Shown here: positions 51,526 to 62,597 of the stretch, piece after piece
Numbering within the stretch: the stretch's first letter is position 1
How the letters are laid out: each line of letters begins with the position of its first letter
NCBI GenBank assembly: GCA_936440205.1
Contig: CAKZFK010000067.1
Coordinates: 1 to 64,000 of the forward strand
Reading direction: 5' to 3'
From: Lepidonotus clava
Taxonomy: Eukaryota; Annelida; Polychaeta; Phyllodocida; Polynoidae
Length of the DNA stretch: 64,000 nt
The notes under the pieces: generated by a model
Database searches by the model: none
Told to the model about the DNA's origin: nothing
What the model saw: the letters and a program-made list of their open reading frames with translations, nothing else
Position numbers and translations under genes: made by a program

Positions 51526-52845
51526 TTATCCAAGGTATTTTAGGATCCAAATTGCATTCGCAGTTAAAACAAGCTCGTTAACACATCATGCCTAATTGAA
51601 TGCGCACCTGCTTCTGCCAATTGGACCTTTAAATTTCGTAAACACTTACGCTTCCACCAAGATAAGAGCATCTCAGCCAATCAGAGTGCTCAGAGTGCAG
51701 TCAATATTCACATAGAAAATGACCAAAAATAGTAAAATAAGCTAAATTTAGTCTAAAAATGAAATTTTGTGTAGTTTTATTTGATAGGTAACATTTTCAC
51801 AAATTTTGCATATTGTTGCCATGGTTACCAGAATGTTGAAAGAATGTCAAAACAAACATATATGGTGTTAAGATGAAGTAACTGGTCGCCATGGAAACTA
51901 GATATTGTTACAAAAATTGTAAAATTAGGAAAACAGAAAAGGATTTTCAAGCTACATTGTCCAAAAAACAGCTTAAAGATATCTTAATTAGAACAAAAAA
52001 TATAGCATTTTGTCCTAATTATGGGTCACACTACTTGCATTTTGCTCTAAATTTAACCCTTTGTTGGTATTATTTTTGATGGATTTATGGTGTCCGACCC
52101 TATTAATCAGAAACCAATATCTCAGCTTCTACTTGGAATATTCAAAAGCTGTTTTCATTGATTGAAAATTTGAGACTTCCTCTACATTCATCATCTATGT
52201 CATTAAGCCCCAAAATCCCATGGAATGTCATTTTGTTTAAGGCGGCGGCATTCAGGATCCATCTTCCAATTGGCCCATCCCGATCTGAATTCAAAATCCG
52301 GCCCTGCCATTGCTTTATCCCTGTAGCATGATTATTTCCAGCTTTAAATGTAATGTCCATTTCCCAGCTGTGACCCACCAATTTTGTTTATTAATTTATT
52401 TTGACCAATTCTTACAAATGTAACTTGTAAGGTCTTCCATGATACAGATTTGAAGTTATTAACCCTATAGACCCTAATCCAGCCAGGGCCACCCGAGGGT
52501 GTATTCCCAATTTTGATGACAATACTTAAATAAGTTTTCAATATCCCAAAACGGCAAATATATCATTTAAAAGCTTATCTAATTCCCTATTCAATACTTC
52601 AAACCAGGTGTTTATAATTCTTATTGCCATTGGTGGGTGAGCATTTGAAATTCCTCATCAATGGACATTTAAGGAATTCCTGAGGGAAATCCACGGAAAT
52701 CCTGGGGAAATACAGCAATTCACAGTCGCAAGTTGTGGGGTCACATTAGCACATTAGCAACACAACTTTGACTGTCGAAGGCTTAGTTATAGGAAAACTT
52801 GCACATAAATTCACTAAGTACTATTTTTTTTTATGTAATTGACGA
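51526..52845. other. Unassigned intergenic or old repeat DNA
   Basis: No supported gene. ORFs of 60-80 codons at 51891, 52142 and 52344 show no domain. A GCCATGG(T/A)(T/A)AC segment at 51819-51895 is shared loosely with 53490-53510 inside a MITE. Confidence 0.45.
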
Positions 52846-53010
52846 GTTAAGTATTCTATAAATATTTCAGAAGTAAAAAGGTGAAAAAGTCGATATCCTA
52901 GGGAATTATTCAGGAAAGGAATTTAATTTTGGAAATTCCCTCAATGCTGGGCTGTTTGGTACTCCCCTTCCTACGTCACAGCTATGGAAATTTCCTCGAA
53001 AGTTATTTTG
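52846..53010 (+). repeat. Dispersed repeat block shared with the pogo-like element at 16975
   Basis: TAAGTATTCTATAAATATTTC, AGAAGTAAAAA and ACTCCCCTTCCTACGTCA occur in the same order as in 16974-17048. Probably a remnant of the same transposon family. Confidence 0.6.
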
Positions 53011-53048
53011 GGATTCCCTGTTTAATGAATGGTTGAAGATGAATATAT

Positions 53049-54288
53049 TGTACTAATGGCTTAGTACTTTTAATATATTGTCATGATATATAATCCAACA
53101 AGGATCAGGCTTAGCAAGTCTACTTCTAGTCTACTTCTAGGAGAAATATCTTACGCTCCTAGCGCCACCTGTTAACCAGTATAAAAGGCGCTGCAAGGTA
53201 GGGAGCGAGGAGTTAGTTGGTTAGAAGTTAGTAGTCACTTAGTTTAGTGAGAACATCAGCTAAATATGTGTCTCCCCACACAGAAAGGATGCTCCGAGGG
53301 GGTTATATCTTAAGCTCTTAGGCTAATATTAAGGGAGATATGGGTAGATTTGTGAAAAATAGGGAAGAAAATGTCTTAAACCAACTTTTTGTGTAGAATT
53401 CAGTTTTCCATTCCATATTTTTTGGAAAACATTCTATTTGGAATGTTAATGGAATGTTTTCCCCCCATATATTACCTAACATTAGATGTTTGGTTACCAT
53501 GGAAACGACAACATTTCGAGGATTTTGTCAGAAATTGTAACCCATTTGGAAAAAACATGACTTCATTATATTATCAGTCCAAACTAAAATAGATTATCTT
53601 TTCAAGATCAAAAGTTATCATGATAATAGCTTTTTAAGGTTTTTTGTTTATTTATGGGTAAATTTTGATTTATTTCTAAATATTTAGATAAATATTCAAT
53701 ATTCGGGCTTTTTGCCATTTTCAGGGAAACTGACGGTCCTGCATTCCACAGGCTGTAACTTCCTTAAAAATTATCCAAATTTGATGAGCTTGGTACCATT
53801 TGAAAGCTTAAAACATCCTCTTTAATGCTTAATTTCCGCCTGGAGCATCCTTTCTGTGTGGGGAGACACATATGTTTAGCCAAGGAGTTATACCTGGAGT
53901 AAGTACATCGACTCCGTGTAACAGACTGGAGTTTACCAATATCCACTACCTCGGACATAGGATTGTGTTAGAGCTGAATACTAGAATGGTCTAGAAGGCG
54001 TTGGAGCAACTCGTGTTCTAAATGTGGTTGATTGCTGATAGGAGATGGGAGGTGGACTGATGAAGACTTATACATGGTGGCTTTGACTCGGGATGAGATG
54101 TTTACTGAATAAAAACCCTTTCATATTAAGAAGCTCCCTCATCGTTCATTTCTTTTGAACTATTGGGAAGTGAATGGACAAACTTTAAACGCGGTCTGAA
54201 TTACTCAGGCATTCTGGAAAGCAACTCATGAAGACTTGGATATACACGAATCTTACGCAGTCTTAAATCAAACATTAACAATAGTTCA
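53049..54288 (+). repeat. 5' LTR of the gypsy element, with an inserted MITE
   Basis: TGTACTAATGG start and CAATAGTTCA end; without the 604-bp insert about 630 bp. TATAAAAGGCGC near 53180 looks like the TATA region, and GAATAAAAACCC near 54107 the polyadenylation signal. TTTGGTGGAGATTACCC, directly after the LTR, is the expected primer-site position; I could not assign the tRNA. Confidence 0.9.
53267..53870. mobile_element. 604-bp MITE with 29-bp inverted ends inside the gypsy LTR
   Basis: Ends TGTGTCTCCCCACACAGAAA continuing to GGATGCTCC are perfect inverted copies over 29 bp, with TA on both sides (53265-53266, 53871-53872), as in Tc1/mariner-type insertions. No transposase. Perfect ends imply a recent insertion. 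The superfamily is uncertain. Confidence 0.88.
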
Positions 54289-54338
54289 TTTGGTGGAGAT
54301 TACCCGAAACATGACTTGTGCCGTTTTGCTCATCCTTG

Positions 54339-57300
54339 ATGTCAGCCACCGGTGATTTTGAGGCTTCCTCTAACCCCAAGCCTCAATCTTTGCGGCCCGC
54401 AGGACACGATGTGTCAACATCATATACAGGGAATGTGGAAAACCGCCACCTGGTAGGTAATCCCTTAGACGGGGAGGCACAGAGACAGGAGGTCGCAGCC
54501 AGACCCAAGCAGCTCTGCCCCGAAGGTGCACAAAATTACCAAACCCGTGGCAAAGGTAAACCATTTCCCTGGCACCTAGGGTCCAAGGATAGGCCGGTTC
54601 TTGACGAAGGACTTGAAACCCTAACACACTCGGGACGAGTTGAAGGGAAGAACCGTCTCACGGAATATCAGCAATATTGGAACCCAGGGTACGTACCACC
54701 TACGGACCAAGAAACTGGTACTAGCTCTCGCTCCACCTGTGAATCTGATGTGAACAATCCGTGGTGTAACCAAAGTGTTCCTTATCGTTTACTACCCGCA
54801 GCGGGAGGTGAAGGCGAACAGGAAGTTTCCAATGGAGAAAACCTATTTTCTTCAGGAAACCTAAAACAACGACAAAACACCGCGGATAACTCCAGCCCAT
54901 CAGGGGGAAAACGCCCCGAAAATCCGGTAATCCTACCTGATGGGAGCTCTCTCACCTATCCATTACCCCAACGACTTGAGTTTATCAGTCACCCACTGGT
55001 AACACCAACTCACCCCAACCCGGGGGCGTCCATTCCTTATTCCACTGTAGCTAAAGGAAAAACAGTGGGAGGGGATAGGGGAGTGGGAAGGGAAGCAGAG
55101 GGAAACAGCGAGAAAGTAGGCAATTTACAACCCTATCGATTAACTTACGGTGTAGAAACGAACTTAGACCAAGCTGGTAAAAGAGCGGAAGCTCAGGCCT
55201 TTGATCCAGCCGAAATATTAAAGCAGTGGGCAGACACAAGCCCCGAAAAGCACATAGATTTAGAGAGGCTAAGCGATCAGGATAGTGAAGAAAATGTAAC
55301 GCTTAAAGCACAAGATTTTAACACTCTAACTCATGAATTGTATGAAGAATACGAGGACGAGTACGAGGAAGAAAATAGCGAGACAGAACAAGCAGCCGCA
55401 AATGTCAGAGGGGGTAGTCCTGATAGAAAATTAGCTAGAGAAGATAAATCAACCTCGTCTTCATACGAACTTATTACCGAGGATGTTTTAGACACAGGTA
55501 AGAAAGCTAAACTAGAGAGTGAGGACGAAATTAGTGTAGAGGAAATACCTGTGAAAGAACAGTGGGACGATCACGATATACAAAACCTCCACGAAAATAA
55601 TATGGCGGAAGGAGGCGTTCCTTTGATGGATCTAGTAGAAGAAAGAGAGGATAGAGATCAACGCCAGCAACCCGATGAAGGGGGAGCTGGGGGTGTAGAT
55701 CTGGGGGCATGGCATCCTAACCGTGGGATGGACCCTGGGGGACCTCAACAAAACAATGGGAATGGCCAGATCCTAATCCAGCAGCCGGACCGAGGCGTGC
55801 AGGCAGGACTTATTCCTCCTCTTAATCAACAGGCCCAAGGAGGCCAAGGTAATCAGGCCAATCCTCCCCTTAATCAACAAGTTCAAGGGGGCCAGAACGA
55901 TCAGGCCAACCCTCAAGGACTTATTCCTCCTCTTAATCAGCAGGTCCAGGGAGGCCAGGATAATCAGGCCAACCCACAAGGGCCTAACCCTCCTCAAAAC
56001 CTTCTCAACAACCCTCCTCAAAACCTTCTCAACAACCCTCCTCAAAACCTTCTCAACAACCCTCCTCAAAACCTTCTCAACAACCCTCCCCAAAACCTTA
56101 TTAATAATCCCCCTCCGAATCAGCCCAATCTGGGGATAAACCCTGGGGGACTCCAGCAACCCGGTGCAGGGGGAAATGGTGGTGCGAATCCGGGAATACA
56201 GCAGCCTAATCCTGGGGTAAACCTTGGGGGACTGCAACAAAATGATGGGGGAGGCCAACCAGGCCAACAGCCCGGCCGGGCCGTGCCAGCAGGAGGTAGG
56301 GTCGATCAAAACCTGCTCCCTCACCTATTGCAGGCGATGGCACTCGCAGCCAATCTTAACGCAGGCCGAGGAAGAGCGGATAACCAGCAGGGTCAGCAAG
56401 CCCCAGCAGGCCAGAATAATCAAGCAAATCCACCAGGACCCAATAACCCTCCCCTGAACCAGAACAACAATCCTTTCCTTAACCAACTCAACAACCCCCC
56501 AAACCCAACGAATCCTCCACCGCCCGGACCGCCAGGTCCGCCGGGCCCACCAGGTCAGAACAACCCTCCAAACCCACCGAATCAACCAAATATTTGGGAA
56601 ATTCTACCACAGTTGGGTCTGGCACTGGGGCAAACACCAGCGCCAGTGCGTGAAACGACTCACAGTGGTCACCAAAGGGGACCAAACATTAGGTTACCGT
56701 GGTTTAGTGGAAAAGAAGACGAGCAAATAGAAAAGTATTTCAGGGAATTAAAACGACTGAAAGCTATCTATGACTGGTCGGACGCCCACCTCCTGAATAT
56801 GGCGCTGTTAGGCCTAAAGGGAAGGGCCGACGACTGGGCAGGAGCGTTAGCTGAAAGTGAGAAAGACTCATTTGAGAAGCTAGAAGCCCAAATGACCAAG
56901 ATCTTCGGTGATCGAAGAGCTAAGTGGCAGAAACACGCAGAGTTCTGTGGCCTTAAACAAGGAAAAGACCAGAGCGTGATCGAATTTGCAGGTGTTCTGA
57001 AACAAAAGCAAGTTAAAGCAGAGGCGAGTGAAAGCATGATGTTAGCTGTGTTTTTAGAGGGATTAAAACAGGGCGTAGCCAGGCAAGTAGCTATACTGGA
57101 CCCTAAGTCGTTCACCGAAGCGGTGGATTGTGCAACGAGGCTAGAATCGTTGGACAAAGGCAAAGGGGGAACTAAAATATCTAATGCAGTGAGCGAACTG
57201 GCTGGAAGCCAAGAATCAGAGGAGACCGCGGCCCTAAACTCCATCTCCGAACGATTTGGAGTGGTGCTGGCCCGACTGGAGGCCGCTCCATGGTTCCAGA

Positions 57301-57656
57301 AACCAAAGCCAGGGCAAAGCGGGACTCCCCAGAGTGGTGGTAACTTTAAACAGCAAGGTTATGAGAGAAAAGATAGGTACGAAAACCAGAAAGGTGAAAG
57401 AAATTCAGATCAGAAGCCTAAATCCAATATCGCCCCGAACAGAGAGGCAGATAAGGGAAAGAATCTGCCAACTCAACAGAAAGTAGAGAGACCCAGATTG
57501 CCTTTTGATGAAAGTAAGTTTTGTATCATTCACCAACAGCATGGTCACTCTACAGAAGCGTGCTTGTGGTTGAAGAATAGGTTGAGGGAAAAACCCCCGC
57601 GGATCTACAAAGATAATAAAGCCAGTGGTACCGAACAAAAGAATCAGGGAAACTAG
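54339..57656 (+). CDS. gag: gypsy gag with long disordered N-terminus
   Basis: About 1105 residues from the ATG at 54339. The first 450 are acidic and disordered. At 55780-56590 comes a Pro/Asn/Gln-rich zone with repeats of NPPQNLLN and LNQQ(A/V)QGGQ units. The retrotransposon Gag domain lies at 56680-57180: IRLPWFSGKEDEQIEKYF, ALLGLKGRADDWAGAL, FLEGLKQGVARQV. A zinc-knuckle-like CIIHQQHGHSTEACLWLKN is at the end. It is far longer than usual gypsy Gag (300-500 residues). Gag forms the particle that holds element RNA. Confidence 0.9.
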   Translation: MSATGDFEASSNPKPQSLRPAGHDVSTSYTGNVENRHLVGNPLDGEAQRQEVAARPKQLCPEGAQNYQTRGKGKPFPWHLGSKDRPVLDEGLETLTHSGRVEGKNRLTEYQQYWNPGYVPPTDQETGTSSRSTCESDVNNPWCNQSVPYRLLPAAGGEGEQEVSNGENLFSSGNLKQRQNTADNSSPSGGKRPENPVILPDGSSLTYPLPQRLEFISHPLVTPTHPNPGASIPYSTVAKGKTVGGDRGVGREAEGNSEKVGNLQPYRLTYGVETNLDQAGKRAEAQAFDPAEILKQWADTSPEKHIDLERLSDQDSEENVTLKAQDFNTLTHELYEEYEDEYEEENSETEQAAANVRGGSPDRKLAREDKSTSSSYELITEDVLDTGKKAKLESEDEISVEEIPVKEQWDDHDIQNLHENNMAEGGVPLMDLVEEREDRDQRQQPDEGGAGGVDLGAWHPNRGMDPGGPQQNNGNGQILIQQPDRGVQAGLIPPLNQQAQGGQGNQANPPLNQQVQGGQNDQANPQGLIPPLNQQVQGGQDNQANPQGPNPPQNLLNNPPQNLLNNPPQNLLNNPPQNLLNNPPQNLINNPPPNQPNLGINPGGLQQPGAGGNGGANPGIQQPNPGVNLGGLQQNDGGGQPGQQPGRAVPAGGRVDQNLLPHLLQAMALAANLNAGRGRADNQQGQQAPAGQNNQANPPGPNNPPLNQNNNPFLNQLNNPPNPTNPPPPGPPGPPGPPGQNNPPNPPNQPNIWEILPQLGLALGQTPAPVRETTHSGHQRGPNIRLPWFSGKEDEQIEKYFRELKRLKAIYDWSDAHLLNMALLGLKGRADDWAGALAESEKDSFEKLEAQMTKIFGDRRAKWQKHAEFCGLKQGKDQSVIEFAGVLKQKQVKAEASESMMLAVFLEGLKQGVARQVAILDPKSFTEAVDCATRLESLDKGKGGTKISNAVSELAGSQESEETAALNSISERFGVVLARLEAAPWFQKPKPGQSGTPQSGGNFKQQGYERKDRYENQKGERNSDQKPKSNIAPNREADKGKNLPTQQKVERPRLPFDESKFCIIHQQHGHSTEACLWLKNRLREKPPRIYKDNKASGTEQKNQGN

Positions 57657-57694
57657 AGGAAAGGTCCGTTCATTCCACGATAGAATTAGGCGCA

Positions 57695-60600
57695 GTGGAC
57701 GGACCGGCTAGGAGAGAGATAGGAGACGAAGCATTTTTCTTAACGTTAAGATTTGATGATCAGAAGGAGGTTAGATCTTTAGTAGACACAGGAGCGAGCG
57801 ATTGCTTCATGTCCACCCATTGTAAACGACAGATCCCTAAACAATGCATTTTAGATGAATGGAAGGTATCGAAGGGAAACATCAGTTTGGCAGACAACTC
57901 GTCTCAAGTAATACTAGAACAAATTAGATGTAAGTTTTCAATCCAGGGATCGGTGGTCTGCTATGATTTCAACATAGTGGACGATCTATGCCACCTAATA
58001 GTAATCGGGAGAAACTTATTAACAGTGCTTCGATCAGATTTATCTCTACCAGGCGCAAAGATAGAAGTGTTTTGTGGAAACCCTATAGTTAGCAAAGAAA
58101 CAGTGAAAATTCCGCCGGGAAATGAATGCATCATACCGGTAACCACTCGAGAGCCGCTGGGATTAGACTCACCGGTAGCTTACTGCGCACCGGCGGTAAC
58201 CGCACCAGTCCTAGTAGAGGGGTGCGTGAATACGGTGGGAAGCCAGTGGTGGATCAAAGTCATGAATCCGCTAGATGAAATGCAAGAAATCACTCCCCAG
58301 GAAGTATTAGCTTTTGCGGAAGAATGCGCAGTGCCTGAGGTAAACCAAAATCAGATAGAGGAGTTCCTAGACTTGTGTTATCTAACTAAAACAGAGACCC
58401 CAATGTCCATCTGTAGGATTTCTGTAGAAGTAATGAAAGACGCAGTGCAAATGGAAAGCCAAACCTCTGAGGAGAAATCCCGAGGTAAAATGGATGAAAA
58501 TGTAAGTAAAATAGATCTGACCGAGTCGTGCTTAAACGAAGAACAACAGGTAAGGTTTAGGAAAATGCTTAATAACAATAGAAATGCACTAGCGTTCTCA
58601 ATGGAAGAGTTAGGTCATTGTGAAATAGCGCCGATGAGAATCATTGTGGATGAGTCGCAGGGAGTCATAAGTTCTAGACCATACCGATACTCTCCACAGA
58701 AAATGGATATCATCGATGAACAGGTTAGGCAACTCATAGATATAGGTGTCATAGAACCCAGCGAATCGGCTTGGCGAAGCCCGCTGGTGGTAGTGCAGAA
58801 GAAAGATGGCAAACCTAGGCTCTGTACAGACTTTCGCATGCTTAATCAAGTCACTTTTAAAGATAAATTCCCCATGCCCACGGCTCGCTCGCTTTTCCTA
58901 TATATGGCTTACAAGAAACCCACTATGTGGACAGCTTTAGATCTGTTGAGCGGCTATCATCAGTGTGTAATCGAAGAAGACAGTAGAAAATACACCGCTT
59001 TTGAAACCCCGATGGGTGTGTATCAGTATAAGCGTGTACCATTTGGCTTAGTTGGCGCACCTTGGCAGTTTACCAAGGTAATGGCCATAGCGCTAAAGGG
59101 ATTGATTCCTAGAACATGCTTAGCATATTTAGACGACGTAATTGTCTACGACACTACATTTGAAGAACACCTGGCGAGCGTTGAGGTGGTTCTCCAAGCT
59201 TTGGCGAGAGCTAATCTTAAACTGAAACCGTCAAAGTGTGAGTGGTGCCACAGTGAAATCAATTTCCTCGGCCACGTAGTAAACGCGGAAGGGGTGGCTA
59301 CACAAAGGGTAACCACAGAAAAGATTACAGCCTTTAACCGTCCACATAATGTGAAAACTATTAAATCCTTTCTGGGACTGTGTAACTACTACCGATCGTT
59401 TGTCCCTAATTTCGCTGATCTAGCAAAGCCTTTAAACCGGCTGCTAAAGAAAGAAGTCTATTTTGAGTGGACAGAGGCCTGCGAGGAAGCGTTTCAACAG
59501 TTAAAGAAATTGCTGACCTCGCCACCCTTACTAATTCATCCAGATATAGGAGGGCATTTCTATCTACTAACTGACGCATCAGACGCCGCGTGCGGTGCAG
59601 CGGTTTGTCACAAACTAGATGAAATCTACCGTCCGGTTGCTTTCTGGGGATGTACTCTCCGGGACGCCGAATTAAATTATTCGGTAACAGAAAAGGAGGC
59701 TCTGGCAGTAATTAAAGGCATTAAGAACTATGAGGACATGTTGCAGGGAGCTAAAATCACAATAGTGACTGATCACAAACCGTTGATTCCCCTGCTACAG
59801 AGTGCCTACAAAGCCCCGTCAGCCCGGCTGAGACGGTGGGCTTTAGCGTTATCAGATTTTGATTTTGAAATCATATATGAGCCAGGAGCGACTCATTTTC
59901 TACCGGACTATTTGTCTAGAGTCTATCATGAGCATGTCCCAGGTGAAGAATATGAGCCCGCTGTGGGATGTGAGTTATTTGAGGCCGAAGTTCAGGATGA
60001 AGAGCTTTCTGTGGCTACGGTAATAAACGCGCAACTCCAAGATGCAGAGTGCGCGCAATTGATAGACTACCTGCAGGACGGAGACCTACCGACAGATCCC
60101 CTTGAAGCTAGGCGAATAATGGACCAAGCTGATTTTGTAGGAATGGTAGCACCGGGGGTACTATGTAGGTTCAACGTCAAAAGGTATAACAAACACCAAG
60201 ACCAACTGGTCAGACTAAAACCCCGTATGATAGTTCCAGGAAAGTTAATTCCCAAAGTCCTGAGACTATTACATAATGACATCTTGGCTGGGGGACATGT
60301 AGGGATCAGTAACCTCACTACCAAAATCTCTGATAAATTCTACTGGCGGAACATGAACGCCGACATAGTAGACTATGTGAAAGCTTGTGAGACCTGCTCT
60401 CTGAGGAGACGGGCTCCGCATTTCAAGGCCCTAGCTAAGTCTTGGGAGAGACCAACCCGACCCTTTGAGGTGGTACAGTGTGATTTCATCGGGCCACTAA
60501 AGAGGGCTAGGGATGGGTCAAAATATATCATGACCTTCATAGACCTACTAACAGGTTGGCCGGAGGCTTTCACCACGAAAGACTCCACTGCGCAAACCGC

Positions 60601-61936
60601 GGCCAACTGTTTCCTAACCGGGATAGTGTGTCGGTATGGACGGGTAAACCGTCTGCACACAGACCGGGGAGCGGCCTTCCTCTCAGGGCTATTCAGGGAA
60701 ATCACCACCCGACTAGCGTGCAAACAAACGTTCACTACCGGGCGAATGCCGACTGGCAACGCTCGAGTAGAAAGACTACATAAAACCATTGAAAACCTGA
60801 TTGCTTATTATATCCCTGACGACCACTGTAATTGGATCGATCTACTTCCCATTGCATTATGGACAGTTAGATCCACAATCAGTGTACGGTCGGGATACAG
60901 CCCGCATACCTTGCTGTTTGGCAGAGATCCAATCAGTATGGGAATGCCTGAGCAGGGAACAATTCCTGAAACGCTGAATGACTGTGAATTCTTCATGCAA
61001 ACAAAGGACAACATTGCTATGTTTAAGAATATGGCTGAAAGGGTAGTTCAAAACTACGAAAAAGATCTGAGGCTGCGAATTGATGAGCGGGCGCGGCCCA
61101 CTCAGATGTACGAAGGTGATATGGTATACATGTACGACCCTTTAGCTAGTGAAAATAAAGCGTCTAAGTTCTCAAACAGGTATACTGGGCCATTCAGGGT
61201 AATTGAAACAAAAGGAGACCACCTTGTTAGACTAGTGTCTTTAAAAACTGGAAAACAGGTCCCACATCTAGTAAACATTTCAAAACTCAAACCTGCACAT
61301 GGGCCTTGGTCTCCCGCCGTCCCTCATAACATTCCCAAACTGGTGAGAGAAGCGAAAATCACTAACTCAAAAGGGGCAGATCCTGACCGAAACCCTGAAT
61401 TGCATCACACTCCGACGGGTGAAATCGCTGAGGAAGATGGCGAAATAAGGGGTGCTGAGACTGAAAACTCAACGGGAACGACCGGTCCCCGTGAGCATGA
61501 TGCAGTTCCTATGACCAGGAAGGTACCTACACAAAAACCTGGTCCAAGTCCCACTGATTTAGCAGAAACAGATGGGCAAATCACTGATGGTCAGGGCACC
61601 AGCACGGACACCGCGCTGTCAACAAACTTATCCTTTGTTCCTAATAAAGCCGCCTGTGAACGGGGAACAGCTGGCGCTAATGGACAGAGGAAACGCAAAC
61701 GAGCTAAACGAAGGGGCAAAAGCCAGCCGTTGGAGGGGAGATCCCCTCCAGGCAACAACAAGCCCATAAAACTACCCTGCGGTGATGTACCGACCTTGGA
61801 TACATCGGAACAGAGCCCAGAAAAAACAGTAAAGGACCATGTCCCGACGAAAGGTGGCTATAACCTACGTCGGAACCGCCGCCCTAACTACGTCGCTCTG
61901 TCCAACGGTGGGGAAAGCGACGACATGGATGATTAA
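57695..61936 (+). CDS. pol: gypsy pol: protease, RT, RNase H, integrase
   Basis: 1413 residues. Protease SLVDTGASDCFM (about 30-40); reverse transcriptase with LVVVQKKDGKPRLCTDFRML and AYLDDVIVYD (about 330-490); RNase H with LLTDASDAACGAAV and VTDHKPLIPLL (about 620-720); integrase with H-x-x-x-H/CxxC zinc domain (ETCSLRR), VVQCDFIGPLKRA, RLHTDRGAAF and ARVERLHKTIEN (about 870-1070); then a GDMVYMYDP segment and a long basic/disordered tail. Order PR-RT-RH-IN is that of Ty3/gypsy. It lies in a different frame from gag; the family commonly expresses pol by frameshift or read-through. Confidence 0.95.
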   Translation: MDGPARREIGDEAFFLTLRFDDQKEVRSLVDTGASDCFMSTHCKRQIPKQCILDEWKVSKGNISLADNSSQVILEQIRCKFSIQGSVVCYDFNIVDDLCHLIVIGRNLLTVLRSDLSLPGAKIEVFCGNPIVSKETVKIPPGNECIIPVTTREPLGLDSPVAYCAPAVTAPVLVEGCVNTVGSQWWIKVMNPLDEMQEITPQEVLAFAEECAVPEVNQNQIEEFLDLCYLTKTETPMSICRISVEVMKDAVQMESQTSEEKSRGKMDENVSKIDLTESCLNEEQQVRFRKMLNNNRNALAFSMEELGHCEIAPMRIIVDESQGVISSRPYRYSPQKMDIIDEQVRQLIDIGVIEPSESAWRSPLVVVQKKDGKPRLCTDFRMLNQVTFKDKFPMPTARSLFLYMAYKKPTMWTALDLLSGYHQCVIEEDSRKYTAFETPMGVYQYKRVPFGLVGAPWQFTKVMAIALKGLIPRTCLAYLDDVIVYDTTFEEHLASVEVVLQALARANLKLKPSKCEWCHSEINFLGHVVNAEGVATQRVTTEKITAFNRPHNVKTIKSFLGLCNYYRSFVPNFADLAKPLNRLLKKEVYFEWTEACEEAFQQLKKLLTSPPLLIHPDIGGHFYLLTDASDAACGAAVCHKLDEIYRPVAFWGCTLRDAELNYSVTEKEALAVIKGIKNYEDMLQGAKITIVTDHKPLIPLLQSAYKAPSARLRRWALALSDFDFEIIYEPGATHFLPDYLSRVYHEHVPGEEYEPAVGCELFEAEVQDEELSVATVINAQLQDAECAQLIDYLQDGDLPTDPLEARRIMDQADFVGMVAPGVLCRFNVKRYNKHQDQLVRLKPRMIVPGKLIPKVLRLLHNDILAGGHVGISNLTTKISDKFYWRNMNADIVDYVKACETCSLRRRAPHFKALAKSWERPTRPFEVVQCDFIGPLKRARDGSKYIMTFIDLLTGWPEAFTTKDSTAQTAANCFLTGIVCRYGRVNRLHTDRGAAFLSGLFREITTRLACKQTFTTGRMPTGNARVERLHKTIENLIAYYIPDDHCNWIDLLPIALWTVRSTISVRSGYSPHTLLFGRDPISMGMPEQGTIPETLNDCEFFMQTKDNIAMFKNMAERVVQNYEKDLRLRIDERARPTQMYEGDMVYMYDPLASENKASKFSNRYTGPFRVIETKGDHLVRLVSLKTGKQVPHLVNISKLKPAHGPWSPAVPHNIPKLVREAKITNSKGADPDRNPELHHTPTGEIAEEDGEIRGAETENSTGTTGPREHDAVPMTRKVPTQKPGPSPTDLAETDGQITDGQGTSTDTALSTNLSFVPNKAACERGTAGANGQRKRKRAKRRGKSQPLEGRSPPGNNKPIKLPCGDVPTLDTSEQSPEKTVKDHVPTKGGYNLRRNRRPNYVALSNGGESDDMDD

Positions 61937-62597
61937 TGCAGGAAATTTAGCCGCCCTGTGAAAATAAAGGTTCGGCGGAGCGGCACCGTTAGCATCAGCG
62001 CTAATGGAACAGGTGGTCTACCTCACGGCCACCTTGCCGCGCCCAGGGGCGTGGCAGAAAGGGAGGGTGCGCACGCCAAGAGAGATGCCAGTGGTTTGGC
62101 GTCATCTCTTGGGACCGGATGCAAGCGTTCCCCCCCCACCTGAAACAAGATACAGCTCCAAATATGGAGACGGCATGGACAAGCGGATCGGTTATAATTT
62201 CGTGGGATCCGCGCCGATCCACCAGTCGGTCCGCAACTCTGCTCCTAGACGGTCACCTCTGCTGCAGGTGATTGTGCGCACAACCCAGCCCGGGAGGAAA
62301 CGGAGATAGATATTGATTCTATCTCTGAACAGAAGTTGGAGATAGAAATTGTTCAACTTCCGACTTCTCCTGGAAGGAGCAGAAAGAGAACTTAGCTGGG
62401 ACACTGATCCACCGACTCATGGGGAACTGTCTAGCCCTCCGGCCACATAGCAATCCAAAGGGAACCACTACTTTCCCTGCGGACACGGAGGGAAGGATCA
62501 TCGTCCCCCTGAGAAGGAAACGGATTAGCCGGCCCCACCAGAGGGCGCTGCCTACCAAGGGAAGGTTCGTTGGGCCATTCTTTTAGGATTTTACCAA
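61937..62597. other. Spacer between pol and the third ORF
   Basis: GC-rich. Frames of 60-100 codons on both strands show no domain. It may contain splice sites for a subgenomic env message, as known in env-bearing gypsy elements; no site is certain. Confidence 0.4.

Noticed and set aside
55773-56324. 183-codon minus frame opposite the gypsy gag repeats
   Set aside because: Antisense shadow of the Asn/Pro-rich repeats.
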